NCBI GenBank assembly: GCA_022865685.1
Contig: JALHUB010000003.1
Span: 1-11,745, forward strand
Reading direction: 5' to 3'
DNA: 11,745 nt
Origin: Dehalococcoidia bacterium
Lineage (GTDB): Bacteria > Chloroflexota > Dehalococcoidia > DSTF01 > JALHUB01
Of the stretch, positions 6,831-11,745 are shown in pieces. Position 1 is the stretch's first letter, and every line of letters starts with the position of its first letter. The position numbers and the translations under genes were made by a program. The notes beneath the pieces were generated by a model. That model did no database searches and had not been told where the DNA came from. It was given only the letters and a program-made list of their open reading frames with translations.

Positions 6831-6860
6831 AGGCCGGCGTCTCAGGGCGCCGGCCTTTTC
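6831..6860 (+). terminator. Intrinsic terminator after htpX
   Basis: The 9-bp stem AGGCCGGCG/CGCCGGCCT (6831-6839 and 6848-6856) encloses an 8-base loop and runs into TTTTCG. It lies 24 bases after the htpX stop. Core sequence and loop length closely match the terminator at 7395-7425. Confidence 0.8.
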
Positions 6861-6961
6861 GTGCCTTCGTGCTGCTGCGGCGGAAGGCGTACGCCGAACG
6901 GAGGAGGTCAAGGAAACGCGCTCCCAGGCCGATGATACAGCAGAGCAGAAAGGGGTATGTT

Positions 6962-7366
6962 GTGAAAGGCAAAGCTTTGCTGGTCATCATGGCGCTGAGC
7001 GCCTCGCTGGCCATTGGCCTGTTCGCGGCAGGCTGCGGTGGCGGCGGCGATAAGGTCGACTCCCCTGCGAAGTCGACGCCGGCGGCATCGAATGACGAGA
7101 CTCCGAATCCGCCGAAGAGCAATCCGGACACGAACGCATTCCAAGAGATCGCCGTCAAGGCGTGCATCGACTCGGCGACGCAAGAGGACGTACCGGAGGA
7201 CATGGCTTCGGAGTACTGCAACTGCGCAATCGATGAGCTGCTGGACAACCTCGACTCCGACCAGATTGCGGACATTGCGCTATCCGGCGACACGGACCTG
7301 CCGCCGGACGTCGAGGAAGAGCTGATGAACGCCGTCCTCGATTGCATCGACAAGCTCGTGCAATAG
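6962..7366 (+). CDS. Small predicted lipoprotein with C...YCxC...C cysteine pattern
   Basis: This 134-residue secreted protein of unknown function is predicted to be anchored by lipid to the outer face of the membrane. The GTG at 6962 is chosen over upstream in-frame starts because AAAGGGG lies six bases before it and the result is a compact signal peptide: KGK, a hydrophobic stretch, then FAAGC with Cys25 as the lipidation site. A low-complexity linker rich in Gly, Ser, Pro and Asn follows (26-58). An acidic helical domain (59-134) holds Cys68, Cys86, Cys88 and Cys128. Two disulphides, or a bound metal or cofactor, are possible. Small secreted proteins with a YCxC motif are widespread, but I know no assigned function. 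Flanking terminators suggest a single-gene unit, though no clear promoter was found. Confidence 0.75.
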   Translation: MKGKALLVIMALSASLAIGLFAAGCGGGGDKVDSPAKSTPAASNDETPNPPKSNPDTNAFQEIAVKACIDSATQEDVPEDMASEYCNCAIDELLDNLDSDQIADIALSGDTDLPPDVEEELMNAVLDCIDKLVQ

Positions 7367-7394
7367 AGACCACAACACCGTCAAGACCACATTC

Positions 7395-7425
7395 GGGCCG
7401 GCGTCGCAAGGCGCCGGCCCCCTTT
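7395..7425 (+). terminator. Intrinsic terminator after the lipoprotein gene
   Basis: The 9-bp stem GGGCCGGCG/CGCCGGCCC (7395-7403 and 7412-7420) encloses an 8-base loop and is followed by CCTTTCG, a weak T-tract. It is 28 bases after the lipoprotein stop and is a sequence relative of the htpX terminator. Confidence 0.7.
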
Positions 7426-7433
7426 CGTGTGAG

Positions 7434-7462
7434 TTGCGCCGTCGGGCAGGCGATGGGATATT
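7434..7462 (+). promoter_or_regulatory. Weak promoter candidate for the HIT/yqeK pair
   Basis: TTGCGC (7434-7439), a 17-base spacer and GATATT (7457-7462) lie between the preceding terminator and the HIT gene. Both boxes are imperfect. The position fits the need for a fresh promoter after the terminator, but the match alone is not strong. Confidence 0.3.
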
Positions 7463-7494
7463 GAGATCGAACGCCGCATCGAAAGGATGAAGCC

Positions 7495-7836
7495 ATGGCC
7501 GACTGCCTTTTCTGTCGAATGGCGTCCGGGGAGATGCAGGTCGACAAGCTGTATGAAGACGACCTCCTGTTCGCAATCGACGACATCAACCCGCGGGCGC
7601 CGGTGCACTTCCTGGTCATACCGAAGGAGCACATCCCGTCGCTGCCCGACCTGACGGAGGCGCAGACGCCGCTCCTCTTCCACGTGATCCAGGTCGCGAA
7701 GAAGCTCGCCGTCGACAAGGGGATCGCGGAAAGCGGCTATCGCGTGGGAATAAACGTCGGGCGCGAGGGTGGGCAGGTCATCATGCACCTGCACCTGCAC
7801 GTCCTGGGCGGCCGCGTCCTGCGCGACGAGGGCTGA
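7495..7836 (+). CDS. HIT-family nucleotide hydrolase/phosphoramidase
   Basis: This 113-residue cytosolic protein of the histidine-triad family has the length of bacterial HinT. It begins CLFCRMASGE, with Cys4 and Cys7 as likely zinc ligands. The triad HLHLHVLGG places His98, His100 and His102, with His100 the expected nucleophile that forms a nucleotidyl intermediate. INPRAPVHFLVIPKEHI (31-47) is the conserved first half. Family substrates are purine nucleoside phosphoramidates, adenylated amines or dinucleoside polyphosphates. GAAAGGA seven bases before ATG 7495 sets the start. The yqeK frame begins one base after its stop, so the two are almost certainly translated from one message. Confidence 0.95.
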   Translation: MADCLFCRMASGEMQVDKLYEDDLLFAIDDINPRAPVHFLVIPKEHIPSLPDLTEAQTPLLFHVIQVAKKLAVDKGIAESGYRVGINVGREGGQVIMHLHLHVLGGRVLRDEG

Positions 7837-7837
7837 C

Positions 7838-8410
7838 GTGACGGAGCCGGTCGAAGAGGCGCTGCGCCGGGAGCTGGAGCGGCTACCGGAAGAGGTCCGC
7901 GCGCACACGGAACGGGTGCTCGACGAGGCGCTGCGGCTGGCGGCCCGACACGGCGTCGACGCGTCGAAGGTACGGCCGGCGGTGCTCGGGCACGACCTCC
8001 TGCGGGTGACGCCGCGCGAGGAACTGCTGCGGCTGGCAGGCGAGATGGGGCACGAGCCGAACGAAGCGGAGCGCGCGGAACCGTTGCTGCTGCACGGGCG
8101 GGTCGCGGCGGCGCTGTTGCGCGAGCGCTTCGGCGTCGACGACGCGGAGGTGCTGAACGCGGTGCGCTATCACACGACGGGTCGCGCCGGGATGTCGGAC
8201 GTGGAGAAGGTGGTCTTTCTCGCCGACAAGACGGAGCCGGACGGGCTGGCGCACAACCCGGAGTGGAGCGAGGTGCGCGACCTGGCGCGGGACGACCTCG
8301 ACGCGGCGATGCTGCGGGCGCTGGAGCTGTACCTGGAGCGGGCGCGTCGCGAGGGGTGGACGGTGCACCCGGACGTTGTGGGGGCGCGGGAGTATTTCGA
8401 GAGGCGGTAG
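7838..8410 (+). CDS. yqeK: YqeK-like HD-domain hydrolase, probable symmetrical Ap4A hydrolase
   Basis: This 190-residue HD-superfamily phosphohydrolase starts at GTG 7838, one base after the HIT stop. Translational coupling probably replaces its own ribosome-binding site. Metal-site motifs appear in order: His22 in VRAHTERVLDEA, the HD pair in VLGHDLL (about 49-50), His near 88 in LLLHGRVAA, HTTG (about 111-114) and the late ADKTEPDG (about 131-138), a YqeK hallmark. Characterised YqeK proteins cleave Ap4A symmetrically to two ADP. The first helix-loop is less conserved than in Firmicutes YqeK, so the exact substrate is inferred. In many bacteria yqeK neighbours nadD and rsfS; here it sits with a HIT gene instead. 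Rhs debris on the opposite strand begins immediately after its stop. Confidence 0.85.
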   Translation: MTEPVEEALRRELERLPEEVRAHTERVLDEALRLAARHGVDASKVRPAVLGHDLLRVTPREELLRLAGEMGHEPNEAERAEPLLLHGRVAAALLRERFGVDDAEVLNAVRYHTTGRAGMSDVEKVVFLADKTEPDGLAHNPEWSEVRDLARDDLDAAMLRALELYLERARREGWTVHPDVVGAREYFERR

Positions 8411-8411
8411 G

Positions 8412-8590
8412 CCGGGACCGGTGTGAGTGCGCATCGCGATTCGCCGGTCGAAGGCGGAGTAGTAGGTGATGCAGGTCCCGTCGCTGTGCTTCTCGTAGAT
8501 GCCATGCCCGTCTGGGCCGTCGATGTAGATGGCCGCGCCACCGTTGCTCGACGCCTTCTTTTCCCGGTTCCCTCGCCGTCATAAATTGAA
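8412..8590 (-). pseudogene. Rhs/YD-repeat protein remnant, copy B
   Basis: Read on the minus strand, the segment encodes YDGEG, a one-base frame break at 8570/8571, then NREKKASSNGGAAIYIDG, GIYEKHSDGTCITYYSAF and DRRIAMRTHTGP. These are the familiar YDGxGNRxKK ... YIxGxYEK ... TYY ... RRIAMR series from the end of an Rhs core. There is no start codon and no continuation at either end: the yqeK stop lies directly downstream and the membrane protein gene lies upstream. A 45-base stretch (8459-8503) matches copy A (9197-9241) at 37 positions. It is a dead fragment of a large Rhs gene, or a displaced tip. Confidence 0.65.
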
Positions 8591-8657
8591 AGCGGATTCG
8601 GTGTCCCTTGCTCTACCGTCGATTGAAACGATTGACGGTTCGCAGGATAAGATTCCT

Positions 8658-8975
8658 CTACTTCCGTTCCTTCAACTCAGCTCGTTCGCTCCTTTTGCGT
8701 GTTGAGTAGAGCCGTGCCTTGTTCGACAGCCATACGTCGAGATACCTTGAGAAGAAGACCATGCAAGCCAGGGCTACGGTGAAGAGCGCCGTCCAAAGAA
8801 AGTGAGACCCCGTGAATGCAAATACGAAACCCAGGAGAAGGACGACGATCGGAGGCCAGATGGCACGTATGGAAGGGAATGAGTGAGACCGGATGACCCG
8901 TCGCACAAAAAGGAACACTCCGACAAGCAACAGGAGATCCACTGCTGTCAAGAGACCTATTGCTCCTAGTGTCAC
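8658..8975 (-). CDS. Three-helix membrane protein between Rhs remnants
   Basis: This 105-residue protein has three hydrophobic segments (about 4-26, 40-57 and 60-78) and a strongly charged, basic C-terminal tail (85-105, RKRSERAELKERK). It starts at GTG 8975, four bases after the stop of the second frame of Rhs copy A. AGAGG about eleven bases upstream is a loose ribosome-binding site. The coding stretch is visibly lower in GC than its neighbours and is intact, although the Rhs pieces on both sides are broken. I do not recognise the family. In Rhs loci the gene directly after the core end usually encodes the immunity protein for the variable toxin tip, so an orphan immunity role is a reasonable guess. 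It may equally be an unrelated inserted gene. Confidence 0.6.
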   Translation of the reverse strand: MTLGAIGLLTAVDLLLLVGVFLFVRRVIRSHSFPSIRAIWPPIVVLLLGFVFAFTGSHFLWTALFTVALACMVFFSRYLDVWLSNKARLYSTRKRSERAELKERK

Positions 8976-8979
8976 AGAT

Positions 8980-9330
8980 CTATGATTCCTCTCCCGACCG
9001 CAGGCCGCCGTATGGGTAGTACTTCTCGCTCTGCTCGACTGTCGCCGTCGCGCTCAGGACCGTCGACCCAGACGGGCAGGCTGTGCTGCCGAGCTGGTCG
9101 GCGAGGAAGAAGTGCTTGGTGCCGGGGTCGCTCGGGCCGGTGAGGGTGCGCAGGCTCCCGGGGCGGGCAGGTGGCGACGCGGCGTCCGAAGGCGTTGTAG
9201 TAGGTGATGCAGCTCCCATACTGGCGCTTCTCGTAGACGCCGCCGATGTAGATGGTCCAGGTGCCGTCTGAGGCGCTCTTCTTCACCAGCGTCCCCTTGC
9301 CGTCGTAGACGTAGGCTATTGTAGCACCGC
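8980..9330 (-). pseudogene. Rhs/YD-repeat protein C-terminal core remnant, copy A (frameshifted)
   Basis: On the minus strand the first part reads AYVYDGKGTLVKKSASDGTW, YIGGVYEKRQYGSCITYYNAF and GRRVATCPP. The reading then changes frame at about 9160-9175, in a run of C and G. The second frame continues GSLRTLTGPSDPGTKHFFLADQLGST and SEKYYPYGGLRSGEES, then stops at 8980. ADQLGST and YYPYG are signature motifs of the Rhs core end. The normal variable toxin tip after YYPYG is missing, with only eight residues left. Upstream, similarity ends near 9330 at a palindromic repeat, so thousands of bases of the Rhs gene are absent. The frameshift may be decay or a homopolymer sequencing error, but the truncation is real. 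Confidence 0.75.
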
Positions 9331-9336
9331 CATCCA

Positions 9337-9372
9337 GTCGGGCAAGCGGGACCGCCTGTAAGGATGCCCGAC
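9337..9372. repeat. Nested inverted repeat at the truncated Rhs end
   Basis: GTCGGGCA (9337-9344) and TGCCCGAC (9365-9372) are perfect inverted repeats. Inside them CAAGCGG and CCGCCTG form a second stem with one mismatch. The unit lies exactly where Rhs similarity stops. It has the look of a dispersed palindromic intergenic element, but only this copy is in the window, so its mobility is unproven. Confidence 0.45.
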
Positions 9373-9418
9373 CTACGCGAGAGATCCTGTCGGACGGCAA
9401 GATAGTGACATTCCCTCA

Positions 9419-9447
9419 TTGACGGGCTAGCACACATGTTCTATTCT
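9419..9447 (+). promoter_or_regulatory. Sigma-70 promoter for the phage-type operon
   Basis: TTGACG (9419-9424), a 17-base spacer and TATTCT (9442-9447) point toward the gene starting at 9522. The -35 box has five of six consensus bases and the -10 box four of six. Transcription would start near 9454. It is the only good promoter before the string of overlapping genes that ends in TerL. Confidence 0.5.
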
Positions 9448-9502
9448 TCTCTTCATCCCTCCTCCTGAGAACCCTCCGAGGGACGCCAACCGACACCAAT
9501 GA

Positions 9503-9520
9503 GGGTCTCCGAAAGGACCC
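9503..9520 (+). promoter_or_regulatory. Hairpin overlapping the ribosome-binding site of the 9522 gene
   Basis: GGG-TC-TCC, a GAAA tetraloop and GGACCC can fold into a six-pair stem with a two-base bulge. The ribosome-binding site GAAAGGA (9511-9517) lies in the loop and 3' arm, directly before ATG 9522. It could damp translation of the first gene of the operon. The short stem makes this tentative. Confidence 0.3.
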
Positions 9521-9521
9521 C

Positions 9522-9845
9522 ATGCCGGACGTGCTCGTCCTGGTACAGGACATCGTTACCATTGCCTGCGGGGGCTTCAACGCCGCTTACTTCTCGACGC
9601 GCTGGGCCGAAAGAGGCACGCGCGCCTCGCATCGAGTGGGCGCGGCGGCGCTGACGCTGCTGAATGCGGCAATCGCCCTGGAGAGCGTCTTCTTCCTGGC
9701 ACTGTTCTGGACATATCACTGGCAGGGTGCGGTCGACCGGTTTTTCTGGCCGCCGGCCTGGCTCTCGGCGCGACTGCTCCTGCTCGTCGGCACGGCGTTC
9801 ATCTCGGCGCTGATCCTGCGCGAGCGCGCTTCGGCGCCGCGCTAG
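9522..9845 (+). CDS. Small membrane protein heading the phage-type module
   Basis: This 107-residue protein has three likely membrane helices: about 7-27 (weak), 40-65 and 78-99. An aromatic-rich loop (FWTYHWQGAVDRFFWPPAW, about 65-83) lies between the second and third. GAAAGGA sits close before the ATG. I do not recognise it. As the first gene after a promoter that leads to TerL, it may be a holin-like or membrane-adapted phage protein. A plain host membrane protein next to the prophage edge is also possible. A 9-bp hairpin with a GGAA tetraloop follows its stop and separates it from the overlapping genes downstream. Confidence 0.6.
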   Translation: MPDVLVLVQDIVTIACGGFNAAYFSTRWAERGTRASHRVGAAALTLLNAAIALESVFFLALFWTYHWQGAVDRFFWPPAWLSARLLLLVGTAFISALILRERASAPR

Positions 9846-9855
9846 ATAGGGTGCC

Positions 9856-9877
9856 GCCGAGACTGGAAAGTCTCGGC
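9856..9877 (+). other. GNRA-capped hairpin between small phage-type genes
   Basis: GCCGAGACT and AGTCTCGGC form a perfect 9-bp stem capped by GGAA, a GNRA-class tetraloop. It starts 11 bases after the stop of the 9522 gene and ends 37 bases before the next ATG. The downstream sequence TACGTGGTTTGTT is only weakly T-rich, so it may be a partial terminator, an mRNA processing or stabilising element, or a binding site. Confidence 0.5.
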
Positions 9878-9914
9878 TACGTGGTTTGTTAACGATCTCT
9901 AGAGGGGTGAGGGA

Positions 9915-10070
9915 ATGTCTCGATTGGCGATTGCGGTGGAAAGGCAGGAGTGGACGGTCGTCGCGCTGTACCTGCTGCTGGGCGTCGCGGAGGTAGCGGC
10001 AAAGCTGCCGCCGGACGCTGTGACCGGCCTGCTCGAGCTGCTGGAAGGCCCGCCGCGTGGCCGCAGGTAA
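9915..10070 (+). CDS. 51-residue small protein of the TerL cluster
   Basis: The frame starts at ATG 9915, with AGAGGGG seven bases upstream, and ends TAA at 10068-10070. The product begins MSRLAIAVERQEWTVVALYL and continues with one hydrophobic or amphipathic segment (about 14-31), then LPPDAVTGLLELLEG and a basic tail GPPRGRR. The good ribosome-binding site and the 14-base overlap with the following GTG 10057 argue that it is real despite its size. It fits the string of tightly overlapping genes that leads into TerL. No function can be assigned. Confidence 0.55.
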   Translation: MSRLAIAVERQEWTVVALYLLLGVAEVAAKLPPDAVTGLLELLEGPPRGRR

Positions 10071-10425
10071 GGGAAAGCGAGGGGGGCGCTGCCGGCGGCC
10101 GTCGGAGGTCGACGCCTTTTACGACTCGGCGGTGCCGGAGGGCGACAGGGTCGCGCTGGCGGTCGCGCGCGAGGTCGAGGGCCTCGACCAGGAGATCGCC
10201 GAGCTGCGGGTGCGGCTGCGACGGGCCCTGGAGGACCACCCGGAGAACATGACGCTCATGATCAAGGGGGTCGAGCTGCTGGTGAAGGCGCTCGCCGCCA
10301 ACTATCGACTTTCGAAGGACGGCAAGGCCGAGCTTTCGGCCAGCATCGAAGCGATGTTGAACGAATACGACCCGATGACACGCCCGGAGGCGCAGAGTGA
10401 CGTTGTCGCAGGCGAAGACAACTGA
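10057..10425 (+). CDS. Helical protein upstream of TerL, candidate small terminase-like factor
   Basis: This 122-residue protein starts at GTG 10057 with GGAAGG eight bases upstream, overlapping the previous gene by 14 bases and the next by 29. A basic N-terminus (AAGKGKRGGRCRRPSE) precedes a mostly helical body: DRVALAVAREVEGLDQEIAE and ELRVRLRRALEDHPEN (about 30-64) look coiled-coil-like. A second helical pair follows (about 66-106), with an acidic C-terminus. It has no membrane segment. The position just before TerL and the basic-then-helical layout resemble a DNA-binding packaging partner (TerS). No helix-turn-helix is obvious, so this is a positional guess only. Confidence 0.65.
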   Translation: MAAGKGKRGGRCRRPSEVDAFYDSAVPEGDRVALAVAREVEGLDQEIAELRVRLRRALEDHPENMTLMIKGVELLVKALAANYRLSKDGKAELSASIEAMLNEYDPMTRPEAQSDVVAGEDN

Positions 10426-10624
10426 GGAGGCGCGGCCGCAGCGTCGCACCGCACGCAGGCCGGGCGGCCGCAGCAGTAGCGCCGCCGCCTTCCACGCCGT
10501 CGTCGAGGAGCGGCTGCGCAGCCTGGAGAAGCAGCTAGACGAGGTGAAGGGCCGCGTCAACGGCCTCATCTTCCTGATCATCGGCGTCGTGATCACGCAG
10601 GTCGTGCTGAGGCTGGTGCAATGA
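10397..10624 (+). CDS. Coiled-coil protein with C-terminal membrane anchor
   Basis: This 75-residue protein starts at GTG 10397, with GGAGG exactly six bases upstream inside the preceding gene. A basic, Arg-rich N-terminus (1-27) precedes a short heptad-like helix (HAVVEERLRSLEKQLDEVKG, about 33-52) and one C-terminal membrane helix (about 57-74, LIFLIIGVVITQVVLRLV). The general plan recalls XhlA/haemolysin-type small phage proteins that work with holins, but similarity is only in layout. Its TGA overlaps the TerL ATG in ATGA (10621-10624), implying coupled translation. A membrane-anchored protein coupled to a packaging ATPase is unusual enough to note. Confidence 0.7.
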   Translation: MTLSQAKTTEEARPQRRTARRPGGRSSSAAAFHAVVEERLRSLEKQLDEVKGRVNGLIFLIIGVVITQVVLRLVQ

Positions 10625-11745
10625 CTACCGTCGTCGAAAGCAACCCGCTGGCCCGCTACCGCCTTCGCCCCTATCAGGTCGAGGTGGCGCGCGCCGTGCT
10701 GGACAGCGTTTTCAATCGTCGCGGCCTGACGATATCGGTGGAGATGGCGCGGCAGGGCGGCAAGAACGAGCTGTCGGCGCAACTGGAGGCGTTCCTGCTG
10801 GTGGCGAACATGCTGCGCAGCGTCGACTCCGTGAAGTGCGCGCCGACGTTCGAGCCTCAGTGTCGCATCAGCATGCGACGCCTCTGGATGCGGCTCGGCG
10901 AGTTCGGGCTGGCGTCGATTTCGACGCGACAGCAGGGCCGGTCGATTACCGTCGGGAAGGCGCGGCAGCTCTTCCTCTCCGCCGAGCCTGAATCGAACGT
11001 CGTCGGGCACACGGCGCACGTGCTGCTGGAGGTCGACGAGGCGCAGGACGTGGACGCCGAGAAGTTCGACAAGGAGTTCCGCCCGATGGCCGCCTCCACC
11101 GGCGCGACGACGGTCCTCTACGGCACGGCCTGGGACGATTTTTCCCTGCTGGAGCGGGCGAAGCAGGCGAACCTGGAGGCGGAGCGTCGCGACGGCATCC
11201 GCCGCCACTTCGAATACGACTGGCAGCGTGTAGCGCGGCACAACGCGACCTACGCCCGGTACGTCGAATCGGAGAGGCAGCGCCTGGGCGAGAGCCATCC
11301 CCTGTTCCTGACGCAGTACTGCCTGCGACCGGTCAGCGGCGGCGGCCGTCTGTTCAGCCGCCAGCAATGCGCCCAGCTCCAGGGCGAACACGCCCGTCAG
11401 GCATCGCCGAAGGCCGGCGAGATGTACGTCGCGGGGCTCGACGTCGCCGGTCAAGCGTTCGACGCGTCGTCGAATGCCCGGCGCGACGCAACTGTCCTCA
11501 CGATAGCCCGCGTCCTGCACCCGCCGCGCGGGTCGCTCGTCCAGGAGCCGCGACTCGAAGTCGTCGAGCATTACGCCTGGACCGGCGAGCCGCACGATGC
11601 CCTCTTCGAGCGCCTCGTCGACGTGCTGGGGCGCGTATGGCGCGTCCGCCGCGTCGCCGTCGATGCCACGGGCCTCGGCGAGACGCTGGCGCGATTGCTG
11701 ACGTCGGCGCTGGGCGAGCAGGTCGTGCGGCCGTTCCGCTTCACG
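10621..11745 (+). CDS. terL: Phage terminase large subunit (TerL), C-terminus outside the window
   Basis: This is the ATPase/nuclease motor that packages phage DNA. The frame is open from ATG 10621 to the last base, 375 codons without a stop. RPYQVEVARAVLDS (16-29) is the adenine-contact region. ARQGGKN (43-49) is the deviant Walker A typical of terminases, with Arg44 and Lys48. VLLEVDEAQDV (134-144) is Walker B, with Asp139 and Glu140. LYGTAW (166-171) is the coupling motif. The RNase H-like nuclease domain begins at about 268, with Asp274 in GLDVAG and Asp348 in VAVDATGLG. The last acidic residue should lie beyond the window. GAGG eight bases upstream and the ATGA overlap fix the start. A long antisense frame here is a GC artefact. 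Confidence 0.9.
   Translation, partial: MTTVVESNPLARYRLRPYQVEVARAVLDSVFNRRGLTISVEMARQGGKNELSAQLEAFLLVANMLRSVDSVKCAPTFEPQCRISMRRLWMRLGEFGLASISTRQQGRSITVGKARQLFLSAEPESNVVGHTAHVLLEVDEAQDVDAEKFDKEFRPMAASTGATTVLYGTAWDDFSLLERAKQANLEAERRDGIRRHFEYDWQRVARHNATYARYVESERQRLGESHPLFLTQYCLRPVSGGGRLFSRQQCAQLQGEHARQASPKAGEMYVAGLDVAGQAFDASSNARRDATVLTIARVLHPPRGSLVQEPRLEVVEHYAWTGEPHDALFERLVDVLGRVWRVRRVAVDATGLGETLARLLTSALGEQVVRPFRFT

Noticed and set aside
6869..6961. Longer lipoprotein start at 6869
   Set aside because: It would put about 30 basic residues before the signal peptide and overlap the region just after the htpX terminator. GTG 6962 has a proper ribosome-binding site and a normal signal peptide.
7769..7837. 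Upstream extension of yqeK to a GTG inside the HIT gene
   Set aside because: The extra residues are an out-of-frame reading of the HIT triad region (Cys/Thr/Ser-rich). GTG 7838, directly after the HIT stop, gives the normal family length.
7737..8582. 281-codon minus-strand Pro/Arg/Ala-rich frame opposite yqeK
   Set aside because: It is extremely biased in composition and opposite a good yqeK gene. It runs partly through Rhs debris in another frame.
8380..8700. Possible CRISPR or short tandem repeat array
   Set aside because: The repeated CGATTGA and GTAGTAGGTGATGCAG sequences come from one short direct repeat and the Rhs duplication. There are no regularly spaced units.
9889..11595. 568-codon open frame on the minus strand opposite TerL
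   Set aside because: The plus strand carries all TerL motifs in order. The antisense protein is Arg/Leu/Val/His-rich with no recognisable domain, a usual result of high GC at third codon positions.
1..11745. tRNA or rRNA genes
   Set aside because: I saw no cloverleaf with a GTTCGANNC arm or rRNA-like conserved stretch in the intergenic regions on either strand. A tRNA scan was not possible here.

Overview
The window is GC-rich and densely coding, with many GTG and TTG starts. It looks like a member of the Chloroflexota, probably a Dehalococcoidia-like lineage. That placement is inference from the mix of genes (multi-copy acyl-CoA dehydrogenases, HtpX, YqeK, degraded Rhs elements with YYPYG and D-x-LGST signatures, small TerL-linked genes); no marker gene is present to confirm it.

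Left part (1-5740): two diverged copies of a GC hairpin repeat precede a TetR-type regulator. The regulator has a recognisable promoter and a perfect inverted-repeat operator just before its start codon. A five-gene co-directional cluster follows: acyl-CoA dehydrogenase 1 (ACAD1), enoyl-CoA hydratase/isomerase-fold protein, ACAD2, a 68-residue protein of unknown function, and ACAD3. ACAD1 and ACAD2 keep a catalytic glutamate at the isovaleryl-/long-chain-type position but lack the RxQFG segment. ACAD3 has that segment but neither catalytic glutamate. This complementary pattern resembles the alpha2beta2 heterotetrameric dehydrogenases used by actinobacteria on steroid side chains. The hydratase-fold protein has lost both hydratase glutamates and keeps a glutamate at the position used by enoyl-CoA isomerases. 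Together the cluster looks like an inducible pathway for a bulky or unsaturated acyl-CoA, with the TetR protein as its likely sensor.

Middle part (5741-8410): a strong hairpin closes the acyl-CoA cluster. Then come a TATAAT promoter and an HtpX-type membrane metalloprotease, a small cysteine-containing lipoprotein, and a tight HIT/YqeK gene pair. The HtpX and lipoprotein genes end in near-copies of the same GGCCGGCG/CGCCGGCC terminator. HIT and YqeK both hydrolyse nucleotide derivatives, so the pair suggests dinucleoside-polyphosphate clean-up.

Right part (8411-11745): two frameshifted Rhs remnants on the minus strand flank an intact-looking, lower-GC three-helix membrane protein gene. A nested palindrome sits at the truncated Rhs end. 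Beyond it, a consensus-like promoter drives a plus-strand phage-type module: two small membrane or hydrophobic proteins, a helical protein, a coiled-coil/membrane-anchor protein and a terminase large subunit (TerL). From 9915 on, each gene overlaps the next. TerL runs off the window end after 375 codons. No integrase or repressor is visible between the host genes and TerL.
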